Part shown: positions 17,213-25,200 of the stretch, piece by piece
How positions within the stretch are numbered: the first letter of the stretch is position 1
How the letters are laid out: each line of letters begins with the position of its first letter
Origin: CF-162 sp040882565
GTDB taxonomy: Bacteria > Chloroflexota > Dehalococcoidia > SM23-28-2 > RBG-16-64-32
Length of the DNA stretch: 64,000 nucleotides
Assembly (NCBI GenBank): GCA_040882565.1
Contig: JBBEAZ010000023.1
Span: 44,756 to 108,755, forward strand
Direction: 5' to 3'
Notes under the pieces: generated by a model
Database searches by the model: none
What the model was told of the DNA's origin: nothing
Seen by the model: only the letters and a program-made list of their open reading frames with translations
Made by a program: the position numbers and the translations under genes

Positions 17213-17245
17213 GACAGGACGCCGTGGGTGCCACGGCGTCCTGTC
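17213..17245. repeat. Perfect 15-bp inverted repeat with 3-base spacer
   Basis: GACAGGACGCCGTGG, GTG, CCACGGCGTCCTGTC. It lies in the -35 area of the prfA promoter and 53 bases past the end of the small ORF at 17298-17480. No T-run follows on either strand, so it is not a standard intrinsic terminator. Confidence 0.75.
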
Positions 17246-17297
17246 TGGAGGCGGGCGTCGGACCCGCCGCCGCATGGAGGGAAGGGTATTGTCTGAG

Positions 17298-17480
17298 TTA
17301 TGGACTCCGCGCCGGGAGAAACACAGTGAGGTCAGACCGCCTGCGACCTGACGTTGAGCGCAACCGAAGGCGCTGGTTGTCCGCGTCGGCGCCGGCCCGG
17401 CCCCCTCCACCGGAACCGACGCCGGTCCCCAACAGACCGGCAGTAGCCGCCAGGGCAAACAAAGAACGTATTCGGAACAT
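17298..17480 (-). CDS. Possible small secreted peptide (60 aa)
   Basis: A 60-residue frame starting MFRIRSLFALAATAGLLGTG, a plausible signal peptide, followed by a Gly-rich segment and an Arg-rich tail. A strong ribosome binding site (GGAGGGG, six bases before ATG) is the main argument for it being real; no homologue is recognised and the codon use is that of GC-rich background. It lies between prfA and hisS with a 15-bp inverted repeat downstream. Confidence 0.4.
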   Translation of the reverse strand: MFRIRSLFALAATAGLLGTGVGSGGGGRAGADADNQRLRLRSTSGRRRSDLTVFLPARSP

Positions 17481-17637
17481 CTGGCTTCCCCTCCAAGATG
17501 AGTTTCAATCAGCGTGGCAGGTAGCGCGGGTTCCGGCATTGACCGGTCAGCCAGTAGTTGACGCCCGAAAGATTAGACAAAGGATTACGATGCGCGAGCC
17601 GAAACCTCCCGGTCTACGCCCGCGCCAGGCGCTCGGG

Positions 17638-18897
17638 CTAACTCCGCAGGCGATCTGCGACGTCGCTCATCGCCACCGTCTGCTGTTCGCCGTCGCTGAG
17701 GCGCTTGAGCGTGACCTCGCCCGCCGCGAGTTCGCGCTCGCCAAGGATCGCGACATAAGTCGCGTGCAGGGCGTCGGCGTGGCGCATCTGGGCTTTGAGC
17801 GAGCGGTCGCCCGCGCCGACAACGGCGGAGTGCCCGGCGCGTCGTAAGTCTGACGCCAGTCTGAACGCGGGTACACGCGCTTCCGGCAAGAGCACCGTGA
17901 CGAAGATGTCGAGTGGCGTCGTGTCCGGCAGTGGCACTCCCTGGCGCTTGAGGTTGAGGATGATGCGCTCGATGCCGGTGGCGAAGCCGACTCCGGGCGT
18001 CGGTTTCCCGCCCAGCTTCTCGATCAGGCCGTCATAGCGCCCGCCGCCGCCGACCGTGCTCTGCCCGCGTTCTTCCAGCGGCTGCACCTCGAACACGGTG
18101 CGCGTGTAGTAGTCGAGTCCCCGCACGAGGCGCTGGTTGATGACATAAGGTATGCCGAGCCCATTCATGTACGAACGCAGCTCTGAGAAGTGCTCGGCAC
18201 AAGCGTCGCAAAGGTAGTCCGTGAAGTCAGGAGCGCCGGCGATGATGTCCTGGCACTTCTTGTCCTTGCAATCGAGCAGGCGCAGCGGGTTTTTTTCAAA
18301 GCGACCACGGCAGTCGGCGCAGACTTTGTCGAGCTTGTCCCGGTAGTAGTCGCGCAGGGCGTCGAGGTAACGCGGCCGGCAGTTGCTGTCGCCGATCGAG
18401 TTGAGGTTGAGCGTTAGGTTGGTCAGGCCCAACTCCTCATACAGGCGCCAGAGCAGCTCGATCGTCTCGGCGTCGACCGAGGCGGACACATCGCCGATAG
18501 CCTCGACGCCGAATTGGTGGTGCTCCCGATAGCGCCCGGCCTGCGGCCTGTCGTAGCGGAAGATCGGCGTGACGTAGTAGAGCCGCACCGGCTGTGGCTG
18601 GTTGTGCATCCCGTGCTCGATGTAGGCGCGGCAAACGGGCGCCGTCCCTTCCGGGCGAAGGGCCAGTTCCTGGCCCCCGCGGTCCTCGAAGACGTACATC
18701 TCCTTCTGGACGATGTCCGTGGCGTCGCCGACGGTGCGCTTGAACAGCGTGACATCCTCGAAAACGGGTGTCTCGATCTCGGCATAGCGAAACTCCCGGC
18801 AGAGGCGCTCTGCGGTGTCGCGGACGTGGTCCCACCGCGGCTGCTCGTCCGGGAGGATGTCCTGCGTGCCGCGCGGGGCCTGCAAATCAGGTGCCAT
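17638..18897 (-). CDS. hisS: Histidyl-tRNA synthetase
   Basis: 419 residues, normal for class II HisRS. Visible features: APRGTQDILPDEQPRWD at the start, motif 2 in YYVTPIFRYDRPQAGRYREHH, QFGVEAIG, the histidine-specific LVRGLDYYTRTVFEVQ and GGGRYDGLIEKLGGKPTPGV (motif 3 region), plus the C-terminal anticodon-binding domain. The internal CADCRGRFEKNP/DCKDKKC/CDAC cysteines are a known HisRS insertion pattern. The start ATG at 18897 has TATCCT exactly six bases upstream and no ribosome binding site (leaderless candidate). Divergent from relA. Confidence 0.96.
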   Translation of the reverse strand: MAPDLQAPRGTQDILPDEQPRWDHVRDTAERLCREFRYAEIETPVFEDVTLFKRTVGDATDIVQKEMYVFEDRGGQELALRPEGTAPVCRAYIEHGMHNQPQPVRLYYVTPIFRYDRPQAGRYREHHQFGVEAIGDVSASVDAETIELLWRLYEELGLTNLTLNLNSIGDSNCRPRYLDALRDYYRDKLDKVCADCRGRFEKNPLRLLDCKDKKCQDIIAGAPDFTDYLCDACAEHFSELRSYMNGLGIPYVINQRLVRGLDYYTRTVFEVQPLEERGQSTVGGGGRYDGLIEKLGGKPTPGVGFATGIERIILNLKRQGVPLPDTTPLDIFVTVLLPEARVPAFRLASDLRRAGHSAVVGAGDRSLKAQMRHADALHATYVAILGERELAAGEVTLKRLSDGEQQTVAMSDVADRLRS

Positions 18898-18903
18898 ACC
18901 CTG

Positions 18904-18909
18904 AGGATA
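18904..18909 (-). promoter_or_regulatory. -10 box (TATCCT) six bases before hisS ATG
   Basis: Reverse-strand TATCCT, six bases, ATG. Same geometry as several other genes here; leaderless hisS mRNA is inferred. Confidence 0.45.
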
Positions 18910-18969
18910 GCAGGATGGTGACTAGCGGATAGTGATTGGCCGCCTGGTGGTTTCCCGGCCCATACGCTG

Positions 18970-18975
18970 TACACT
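18970..18975 (+). promoter_or_regulatory. -10-like box (TACACT) close to the relA start
   Basis: TACACT ends ten bases before the relA ATG. No ribosome binding site lies between them, so the mRNA would have almost no leader. Confidence 0.35.
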
Positions 18976-18985
18976 TTACACAGAT

Positions 18986-21196
18986 ATGGCGACCAAGAAC
19001 GAAGAGCTGTCTGACCCTGCCATCGGCCCGGGTCAGGCCCTCCTGGACCGCGTGGCGGAGTATTTGCCCCCCAAAGGCCAGCAACTGGTCCGGGAGGCGC
19101 TGGAGTTCGCGGTCAGTTCGCACGCCGGGCAGCTCCGCAAGAACGGCGACCCAGTGATCACTCACCCGCTGCACGCGGCCGAGACGATCGCGTCCCTTCA
19201 GCTGGATGCGGCGACCATCGCCGGAGCCCTGCTGCACGACGTCCAGGAGGACTGCGGCGTCAGCAACCCGGAGATCCAGAAGCGCTTCGGCCCGGAAGTG
19301 GCGCAGATGGTGGAGGGCGTGACCAAGCTCGGCCAGATCTCCGGCCAGGCGGACACTCTCGTCGGCGACAAGAACATGCAGGCGGAGAACCTGCGCAAGA
19401 TGTTCCTGGCGATGGCGCAAGACCTGCGCGTCGTCATCATCAAGCTGGCCGATCGTCTCCACAACATGCGGACGCTCTGGGCCCTCGACCGCGAGCGCCA
19501 GCTACGCATAGCCAGCGAGACGATGGAGATCTACGCGCCGCTGGCCGCGCGTCTCGGTATCTGGGAGATCAAGTGGCAAATGGAGGACCTCGCGTTCCGC
19601 TACCTCCAGCCGGACCTTTACAAGAAGGTCGCCGAGATGCTCGATGCCAAGCGCGACGTCCGCGAGCAATACGTCAAGGAAGTTACAGACATCATCGTCA
19701 AGGAGTTGAAGAAGCACGACATCAAGGCCGACGTCCAGGGCCGCGCCAAGCACATCTACAGCATCTACAAGAAGATGGAAAAGTACGCCGACGAGAGCCG
19801 TAGCGTCGACGAGATATACGACCTGCTGGCGGTCCGCGTCCTCGTCGATAGCGTTGCCGACTGCTACACCGCCCTCGGCGTCGTTCACGGCATGTGGCGC
19901 CCATTGCCCAACACCTTCGACGACTACATCGCCAACCCCAAGGAAAGCATGTACCAGTCGCTCCACACGACCGTGATGGCCATCCACGCCCAGCCGCTGG
20001 AGGTCCAGATCCGCACGGATGACATGCACCAGTCGGCGGAGTTCGGCATCGCCGCGCACTGGCGGTACAAGGAAGGATCGAAGCGCGACGTCCGTTACGA
20101 AGAGCGCCTCGCCTGGATCAGGCAGCTGCTTGACTGGCAGCGCGATATCTCGCAGGCGGATGAGCTGGTCGAGGCGATCAAGACGGACATCTTCCAGGAC
20201 CAGGTGTACGTCTTCACGCCGCGTGGTGAGATAAAGGACTTGCCTACCGGCTCGACACCGCTCGACTTTGCGTACCGAGTCCACACTGACCTTGGGCACC
20301 TCTGCGTTGGCGCAAAGGTCAATGGCAAGCTCGTGCCGCTCAACTACCCGATGAAGAGCGGTGAAGTGGTCGAGATACTCACCAGCAAGTCCTCGAAGGG
20401 GCCGTCACGCGACTGGATGAACCAGAACCTTGGCTACCTGCGGACGACGCACGCGCGTGAAAAGGTTCGTCAGTGGTTCAAGCGCCAGGAGCGGGCGGAG
20501 AACATCATCCGCGGCAAGGAAATGCTCGACAAGGAGATGGCGCGCCTCGGCACGAGCGTGCCGGAGATGCACGACGAGCTGCTGCGCATCTTCAAGTTCG
20601 AAGACCTCGAGGACTTTTACCTGCGCATCGGCTACGGCGAGATCAGCACGCAGCACATCGCGAACAAGATCGCCTCCCTGATGAAGGAGACCGAAGAGTT
20701 CGAGGAGATCGCCGCGCCGACCAAGCAGACTTACACGACGAACATCAAGGTGCTCGGTACGGGCGATCTCCTGACGCGCCTGTCCCGCTGCTGCAACCCC
20801 GTCCCCGGAGATTCGATCGTCGGCTACGTGACGCGCGGCGAAGGCGTCGCAGTGCACCGGCAGGACTGCCCCAACATCGTCCACGGCGACGAGCAGGAGC
20901 GCCTCGTCGACGTCGAGTGGGGCCGCCGCGGCCAGATGTACCCCGTGGCCGTGCACATCGAGGCCTGGGACCGCGTCGGTCTCTTGCGCGACCTCGCGAC
21001 GATGGTCGCCGAGGAGGCCGTGAACATGGTCGGCGTCCACACCCAGGAGAAGGACGACGGCCATATCACCATCTCCATGACCCTTGAGACAACCGGCGTC
21101 GAACAACTCTCGCGGATGCTCAACAAGCTCGAAGGCGTGCGGGGCATCCTCTCCGTTGCCCGCCGCGTCGAAGGCTCTTCTCGCAAGAGCGCGTAG
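18986..21196 (+). CDS. relA: Bifunctional (p)ppGpp synthetase/hydrolase (Rel)
   Basis: 736 residues; makes and degrades the stringent-response alarmones. The HD hydrolase domain has HPLHAAETIASL and ALLHDVQED (His84-Asp85). The synthetase domain (about 240-350) includes HIYSIYKKMEKY and YQSLHTTVMA. The TGS domain is at VYVFTPRGEIKDLPTGSTPL, the conserved-cysteine region at LSRCCNPVPGDSIVGYVT, and a C-terminal ACT domain ends in RRVEGSSRKSA. The ATG at 18986 is chosen over an upstream frame start because homology begins there. The last 47 codons of the ACT domain are duplicated, diverged, twice downstream (23253-23341 and 25054-25200). Confidence 0.96.
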   Translation: MATKNEELSDPAIGPGQALLDRVAEYLPPKGQQLVREALEFAVSSHAGQLRKNGDPVITHPLHAAETIASLQLDAATIAGALLHDVQEDCGVSNPEIQKRFGPEVAQMVEGVTKLGQISGQADTLVGDKNMQAENLRKMFLAMAQDLRVVIIKLADRLHNMRTLWALDRERQLRIASETMEIYAPLAARLGIWEIKWQMEDLAFRYLQPDLYKKVAEMLDAKRDVREQYVKEVTDIIVKELKKHDIKADVQGRAKHIYSIYKKMEKYADESRSVDEIYDLLAVRVLVDSVADCYTALGVVHGMWRPLPNTFDDYIANPKESMYQSLHTTVMAIHAQPLEVQIRTDDMHQSAEFGIAAHWRYKEGSKRDVRYEERLAWIRQLLDWQRDISQADELVEAIKTDIFQDQVYVFTPRGEIKDLPTGSTPLDFAYRVHTDLGHLCVGAKVNGKLVPLNYPMKSGEVVEILTSKSSKGPSRDWMNQNLGYLRTTHAREKVRQWFKRQERAENIIRGKEMLDKEMARLGTSVPEMHDELLRIFKFEDLEDFYLRIGYGEISTQHIANKIASLMKETEEFEEIAAPTKQTYTTNIKVLGTGDLLTRLSRCCNPVPGDSIVGYVTRGEGVAVHRQDCPNIVHGDEQERLVDVEWGRRGQMYPVAVHIEAWDRVGLLRDLATMVAEEAVNMVGVHTQEKDDGHITISMTLETTGVEQLSRMLNKLEGVRGILSVARRVEGSSRKSA

Positions 21197-21211
21197 GGGA
21201 GTCCACCCCTG

Positions 21212-21475
21212 GCTGGATGTCCGGGCCCGTGCCCCTGACGCCAGGTCGAGCCTAGACAGCAGAAGGCGGTGCCAGGCACGGTAGCGGAAGAGACACTGGA
21301 CGAGAGTCGGCGCGTCGTAGTCCCGGCGATCGGCGAGAACACGCGGCGAGCGAGATCGGGCGCTTGGGCGCTTCGGGCGAATTGCGCATGCCACCACCTC
21401 TTATCCGGCAGGGCGACGCGTCTCCGATTCTAACAGCCCGTGGAAGCCTGCCAGAGGCAGGAACACCACGGCGCG
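21212..21475 (-). pseudogene. 5' remnant of a UbiE-type methyltransferase gene
   Basis: On the reverse strand this matches the first 50 or so codons and upstream region of the methyltransferase at 24160-24870 (aligned with 24700-24945). Recognisable pieces are RRDYDAP, LFRYRAWHRLLLSRLDL and the upstream CTGTTAGAATCGGAGACGCG. The frame is broken between the start (ATG at 21389) and these blocks, and the rest of the gene is absent. It directly abuts the relA 3' end. Confidence 0.8.
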
Positions 21476-21523
21476 TTAGTCCAACGACCGCGTACCGTTC
21501 GATCCGCTGTGGTGTCCTGGGGC

Positions 21524-21532
21524 TGCTAGAAT
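21524..21532 (+). promoter_or_regulatory. Extended -10 (TGCTAGAAT) for the HEPN gene
   Basis: TG-C-TAGAAT lies 27 bases before the ATG at 21560. It sits just past the end of the methyltransferase remnant. Confidence 0.45.
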
Positions 21533-21559
21533 CGGTGAAGCCTTCGGTAGGTCCGCGCA

Positions 21560-22519
21560 ATGACAAACGAAGTCGCAAATGACGTCGGGAACAATTGGTA
21601 CGTGCTCCTGCACGGCCTGGAGCTTAGCGAACCCGCCTATCACATTGCCTCTGGTCTGACTCTGTGTTCGCTGGAATCCCCGCTAACAGTCTTCGACCTC
21701 GCGGCTGCCGGCAGTGTCGGATTCAGGGAATGGGCCACACTGGAACCCTTTCTAAATGGGTGTCACAGCGAAGTGGAATCGGCTTTGGACGCATCCGTTA
21801 CTCCTGGCTATGACACCCTGAATCGGGCTTGGCTCATGTCGGCCCTACTCACGCTACGCGGGTTCAGTCGCCACGTTCCACTCGCCTGTAATTCATACTC
21901 GTGGCGTCTGATCGCCGGACATCAAGAGCGGGCCAAGGGGCAATTCCATGAGCAGTTTCGCGAAGAAGGCGTGGATGCCGCAGTCTATCGACCCAAGCGC
22001 CAGTTGCCGCCGTTCAAGGGGCAATTGCTCGATTATCACCTACGGCTACTGGCCGACAGGGGCGCTAGGCGCGACACATTCGACGCGGATGATGCGGAGT
22101 GGGTGAAGGTTAGTTTCAATCCATTCAATCGTCTTGCAGCCGACAGTGACAAGTTCCGGTTTGCACTCGAGGCCGCCGTTGACTGGCGCTATGCGAAGGA
22201 TGCCCGCTCTGCGATCTCGCGGCTCTGGAGTGGGATAGAAGCGATCTTCGGCGTGAGCTCGGAGTTGGTGTTCAGAATATCTCTCTATGCGTCATCCCTT
22301 CTCGAACCTAGGGGAACTGAACGCAAGAACAGGTTCAACGCGATCAAGAAGCTCTACGGTCAAAGGTCAAAGGCAGTCCACGGAGAACCTTTGTCAGCAG
22401 GCCAATTGGCCGAGGCTATGAACGACTCATATCAGCTGCTTCGGGGCGTATTGTTGCAGATTGTCGCGAACGGCCGGGCACCCACAGATGAAGATCTCGA
22501 CGAAGCGGTATTCGGCTGA
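21560..22519 (+). CDS. HEPN-domain (Apea-like) protein
   Basis: 319 residues. The C-terminal third has the layout of Apea-like HEPN proteins: ARSAISRLWSGIEAIFGVSS, RNRFNAIKKLYG-type spacing and RSKAVHGE, giving an Rx4H motif (Arg269, His274), the catalytic signature of HEPN ribonucleases. The N-terminal 200 residues are unrecognised. HEPN proteins are common in defence and toxin modules, but no antitoxin or nucleotidyltransferase partner is adjacent. It is less GC-rich than neighbouring genes, including Asn and Tyr codons rare elsewhere here, and is inserted among duplicated fragments, so acquisition by transfer is plausible. Confidence 0.72.
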   Translation: MTNEVANDVGNNWYVLLHGLELSEPAYHIASGLTLCSLESPLTVFDLAAAGSVGFREWATLEPFLNGCHSEVESALDASVTPGYDTLNRAWLMSALLTLRGFSRHVPLACNSYSWRLIAGHQERAKGQFHEQFREEGVDAAVYRPKRQLPPFKGQLLDYHLRLLADRGARRDTFDADDAEWVKVSFNPFNRLAADSDKFRFALEAAVDWRYAKDARSAISRLWSGIEAIFGVSSELVFRISLYASSLLEPRGTERKNRFNAIKKLYGQRSKAVHGEPLSAGQLAEAMNDSYQLLRGVLLQIVANGRAPTDEDLDEAVFG

Positions 22520-22683
22520 GCGAACTCCCTGTCTCATGGCCGTGGCCAACTGACGCTAGACCTAGCCGCCTAATCATTTGCTTCCCAACCCGCTACTAGG
22601 CAGTAGAAGTGACACGTTACCCATGACTTCAGCGCCGCGCATGCTGCGTTCGCCAACGCGAACGTGGGTCGCGTCCCCTGGCG

Positions 22684-23085
22684 CTACGCCCAGTCCGGTG
22701 GGTCGCGGTCGTAGACGCCGGAACACACCAGGTTGACGCGCACGAAGCGGTCGTCGATCGGCTCGCAATAGGCCTGCTGCTCCACTTCCCACCAGCCGTC
22801 GTCAGCGAAGCCCTCGACGCGGTAACCGATGCGGACCATGTTGCCGAGCCAGCCCGTATCCCAGCCGGTGAGCCGGAACCGGTCGTACACCGAGTACCAG
22901 TGGTCTAGAACGCCAGCAGCTTCTTCGGCCGACCCGGCCTCTACGACGCCGCCCGGCAGCAGCGCCCGGAAACTGACATCAGGGGCAAGGCACTCTTTGA
23001 TCGCCTGGAAATCGCGCTCGGCGAGGGCCTGAACAAACGCTATCACCAGCGGGTGATCAACAGTCGCTTGTGGCTCGACAGTCAT
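22684..23085 (-). CDS. SnoaL/NTF2-like domain protein
   Basis: 133 residues with the NTF2-like fold pattern: HPLVIAFVQALAERDFQAIK, then CLAPDVSFRALLPGG, AGVLDHWYSVYDRFRLTG, YRVEGFADDGWWEVEQQAY and RFVRVNLVCSGVYDR. Such proteins are small cyclases, isomerases or ligand-binding proteins; no active site assignment is attempted. GGGAGG precedes the ATG at 23085. It stands alone between duplicated fragments. Confidence 0.75.
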   Translation of the reverse strand: MTVEPQATVDHPLVIAFVQALAERDFQAIKECLAPDVSFRALLPGGVVEAGSAEEAAGVLDHWYSVYDRFRLTGWDTGWLGNMVRIGYRVEGFADDGWWEVEQQAYCEPIDDRFVRVNLVCSGVYDRDPPDWA

Positions 23086-23170
23086 CAGTACCTCCCGGGA
23101 GAACGAGGGTGTCGCTGACGAAACGAATCTTGGCTGATCGCGCCGCCAGCATCGCGCGACCGCATCCCGC

Positions 23171-23341
23171 TGTTAATAAGTCGCCGGGCGAATCTACGGC
23201 GTGGACTTCCGGCGTCGGCGATCCGCAACTCGGTCCACATCTCCCCGCACCTGCGTCGAGCAGGCCCAACGGATGCTCAACAAGCTCGACGGCGTGCGCG
23301 GCACCTTCTCGGTGACCCGCCGCGTCGATCGCATTGGGTGA
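23171..23341 (+). repeat. Degenerate comM-5'/relA-ACT fusion remnant
   Basis: The segment at 23215-23250 aligns with comM codons for SAIRNSGHIFPAH (29609-29645), with a 3-base deletion, and a GTTAATAAGTCGC stretch at 23172 may match the comM start. It runs directly into a relA ACT tail: 23253-23341 encodes VEQAQRMLNKLDGVRG and TRRVD before a TGA. The two parts are out of frame with each other and no start is present. Confidence 0.7.
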
Positions 23342-23398
23342 GGTTACGGCGTTGTCAGACCATCCGGCGGCATGCACTGGGCAGGCTGTCCGATCGCC

Positions 23399-24163
23399 TC
23401 ATCGGAGAGTCGCTGCGAATACCGCGAGACTGCCCAGGAAGATCGAAAGCGAAAGGAGCAGCAGCGCTCGCTCATCTGGCGCCGTGGCCCAGTGGCGGTC
23501 GATGTCATCCACGGTTCCGTCGTTATAGAGGACCTGTCCCTCGATACTGCGCACCCGGCGCCGAAGGGTGCGAGCGCGACTGCTAAGTGCGCGCTGGGCA
23601 AGACTGAGTGTGAACGCCATAACTGCCCCGGCCGCGGCCGCGATGCCCAGGCGCTCGGCGTCTGCGAAGTAAGCGGTGAGCAGGGGGAACGAACCCCAGG
23701 AAAGGGCGAACCAGGTGTCCGAGTGGAAGCGCTTGCCGAACCACTCCAGGTTGTAGGCGGGCGCGATGAACAAGCCGAAGGCCACAAACGCCAGGAGCCA
23801 GGGCGACACCGCTAACGCTCCTACGATGCCGATAGAAACAGCTCCGCCAAGGCCCAACGCGGCAACGGTCCAGAGAACGACCGGCGAGATTCGAGTACGC
23901 AACGGCCGGCCCTGAAGCTCGTCGAGGGCGTGGGCCGCGACACCCACCGCCAGGAGGAAGGCGGCGAGCGTCGCCGCCAGACGGTCGGGATGATGCGCAC
24001 CCGCGAGCGCCGCGCCCCACATGGCGTAGCTCAGGTGCCAGAGCGTGTAAGGGGGGTGGAGCAACGTCACATAGTCCCGCCAGCTACCGGGCCGAAGCGC
24101 GTAGAACGCCGGACGGACGTTCGCGGGCGTCCCTGTCTTGAGTGGGAGACGACCCAGCTTCAT
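23399..24163 (-). CDS. Polytopic membrane protein, UbiA-prenyltransferase-like
   Basis: 254 residues with about seven hydrophobic helices. LLHPPYTLWHLSYAMWGA, then AAHALDELQGRPLRTRISP and FGLFIAPAYNLEWFGKRFHS resemble the helix layout of UbiA-type prenyltransferases. The first Asp-rich motif would be HALDELQGRP, only a partial match to NDxxDxxxD, so the assignment is tentative. The start overlaps the stop of the upstream methyltransferase by four bases (ATGA). Pairing with a UbiE/MenG-type methyltransferase would fit quinone or isoprenoid metabolism. Confidence 0.6.
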   Translation of the reverse strand: MKLGRLPLKTGTPANVRPAFYALRPGSWRDYVTLLHPPYTLWHLSYAMWGAALAGAHHPDRLAATLAAFLLAVGVAAHALDELQGRPLRTRISPVVLWTVAALGLGGAVSIGIVGALAVSPWLLAFVAFGLFIAPAYNLEWFGKRFHSDTWFALSWGSFPLLTAYFADAERLGIAAAAGAVMAFTLSLAQRALSSRARTLRRRVRSIEGQVLYNDGTVDDIDRHWATAPDERALLLLSLSIFLGSLAVFAATLR

Positions 24164-24870
24164 GACTTGGTGCCCCAGATCGCCATCGCTCCGCCCAGCG
24201 TCAGGCGCCGAGATCGGACGCCAGAGAAACCAGCGTCGCGCCAGGCGGCCAGGAGCGCGTGCTCCGGCCAGCGGCGATCGAACTCACGGATGCTCGGGCC
24301 AAGAAACCTGCCCACTCGTTGCCAGTCGCGCGAAAACAAGAGTCCCCCTGCTGGCAGCACTGTATCGGTGTAGAGCCGCCAAAGCGGGTACCAGACGCCC
24401 CTTGGTACCGCGAAGTCGAGCGAGGCGATCATGCCGCCGGGCTTCAGCAGGCGGCCGAGGGCGCGGAGCGTATCGGGCACGTCGCGGACGTAGCGGAGGA
24501 GATAGGCGAAGGTGATCGCGTCGAACGCGGCATCCGTGAAGGGAGGGGCCTCGGCCGTGCATTCCACCAGTTGGAGATCCACGCCGGACGCATCAGCCCG
24601 GCGTTGACCCCCGCGCAGCATCCCCTGTGTAACGTCGCCGCCGATGACCTCGATGTCAGGACGCTGAAGGAGATCGAGCGCTATCGCGCCGGTACCGGTA
24701 GCCATGTCCAGGACCCGTGCTCCGGGCGGCAGGTCGAGCCTGGACAGCAGGAAGCGGCGCCAGGCACGGTAGCGGAAGAGACTCAGGACGAGAGCCGGCG
24801 CGTCGTAGTCTCGGGCGATCGGCGAGAACACGCGACGAGCGAGATCAGGGGCTTCAGGCGAAAGGGGCAT
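24160..24870 (-). CDS. UbiE/MenG-type SAM-dependent methyltransferase
   Basis: 236 residues. The family layout is clear: RRVFSPIARDYDAPA, LFRYRAWRRFLLSRLDLPPG, SAM motif I VLDMATGTGAIALDLL, GGDVTQGMLRGG, PPFTDAAFDAITFAYLLRYV and LKPGGMIASLDFAVP. UbiE/MenG enzymes methylate quinone precursors; the exact substrate is not certain. GGTGG lies before the ATG at 24870. It is operonic with the membrane protein. Its first 50 codons and upstream region are duplicated as a remnant at 21212-21475. Confidence 0.85.
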   Translation of the reverse strand: MPLSPEAPDLARRVFSPIARDYDAPALVLSLFRYRAWRRFLLSRLDLPPGARVLDMATGTGAIALDLLQRPDIEVIGGDVTQGMLRGGQRRADASGVDLQLVECTAEAPPFTDAAFDAITFAYLLRYVRDVPDTLRALGRLLKPGGMIASLDFAVPRGVWYPLWRLYTDTVLPAGGLLFSRDWQRVGRFLGPSIREFDRRWPEHALLAAWRDAGFSGVRSRRLTLGGAMAIWGTKS

Positions 24871-24945
24871 GCTACCACCTTTGTACGACAGGGCGACGCG
24901 CCTCCGATTCTAACAGCCGGTGGAAGATCCACAGCAGGAACCGCG
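24700..24945. repeat. Intact copy of the block duplicated at 21212-21475
   Basis: Contains the 5' part and upstream region of the methyltransferase gene. Alignment with 21212-21475 is clear over long stretches such as GCCAGGCACGGTAGCGGAAG and CGATCGGCGAGAACACGCG, with indels elsewhere. Confidence 0.8.
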
Positions 24946-24953
24946 GCGCGCTG

Positions 24954-25002
24954 GTGACACAAACCCCTTAGACTTCCGCGGAACACCTGCTACGTTCGGC
25001 GC
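24954..25002 (+). promoter_or_regulatory. Copy of the comM promoter
   Basis: 49 bases matching 29409-29457 at 44 positions without gaps. TTAGAC (24968-24973), 17 bases, TACGTT (24991-24996), six bases, ATG. The box spacings are conserved although the sequence has diverged. Confidence 0.75.
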
Positions 25003-25200
25003 ATGCTGGCGAAGGTTAACAGTCGCGCGGTCATCGGGCTCGACGGCGAGATCAGTGATGATGGGCACATCAGCATCGACATGAGCCTCGAGACCACCGG
25101 CGTCGAGCAGCTCTTACGGATGCTCAACAAGCTCGAAGGCGTCCGCGGCATTCTCTCCGTCAGCCGCCGCGTCGAAGGCAGCACGCGCAAGAGCGCGTAA
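25003..25200 (+). CDS. Chimeric 65-aa ORF: ComM N-terminus fused to a Rel ACT-domain tail
   Basis: Residues 1-17 (MLAKVNSRAVIGLDGEI) match the ComM start at 16 of 17 positions. From residue 19 on, DDGHISIDMSLETTGVEQ, then LLRMLNKLEGVRGILSVSRR and so on to the stop match the last 47 residues of Rel at 41 positions. At the codon level, the Rel-derived part differs from relA by 13 synonymous and 6 amino-acid-changing codons, a pattern suggesting past coding constraint. The frame is intact and has a full comM-type leaderless promoter. It may fold as beta-beta-alpha-beta, half an ACT domain. Whether it is expressed or a harmless duplication scar is unknown. Confidence 0.6.
   Translation: MLAKVNSRAVIGLDGEISDDGHISIDMSLETTGVEQLLRMLNKLEGVRGILSVSRRVEGSTRKSA

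Noticed and set aside
20405..21397. Long reverse-strand frame opposite the end of relA
   Set aside because: It is antisense to strongly conserved relA sequence; its only recognisable part is the methyltransferase remnant reported separately.
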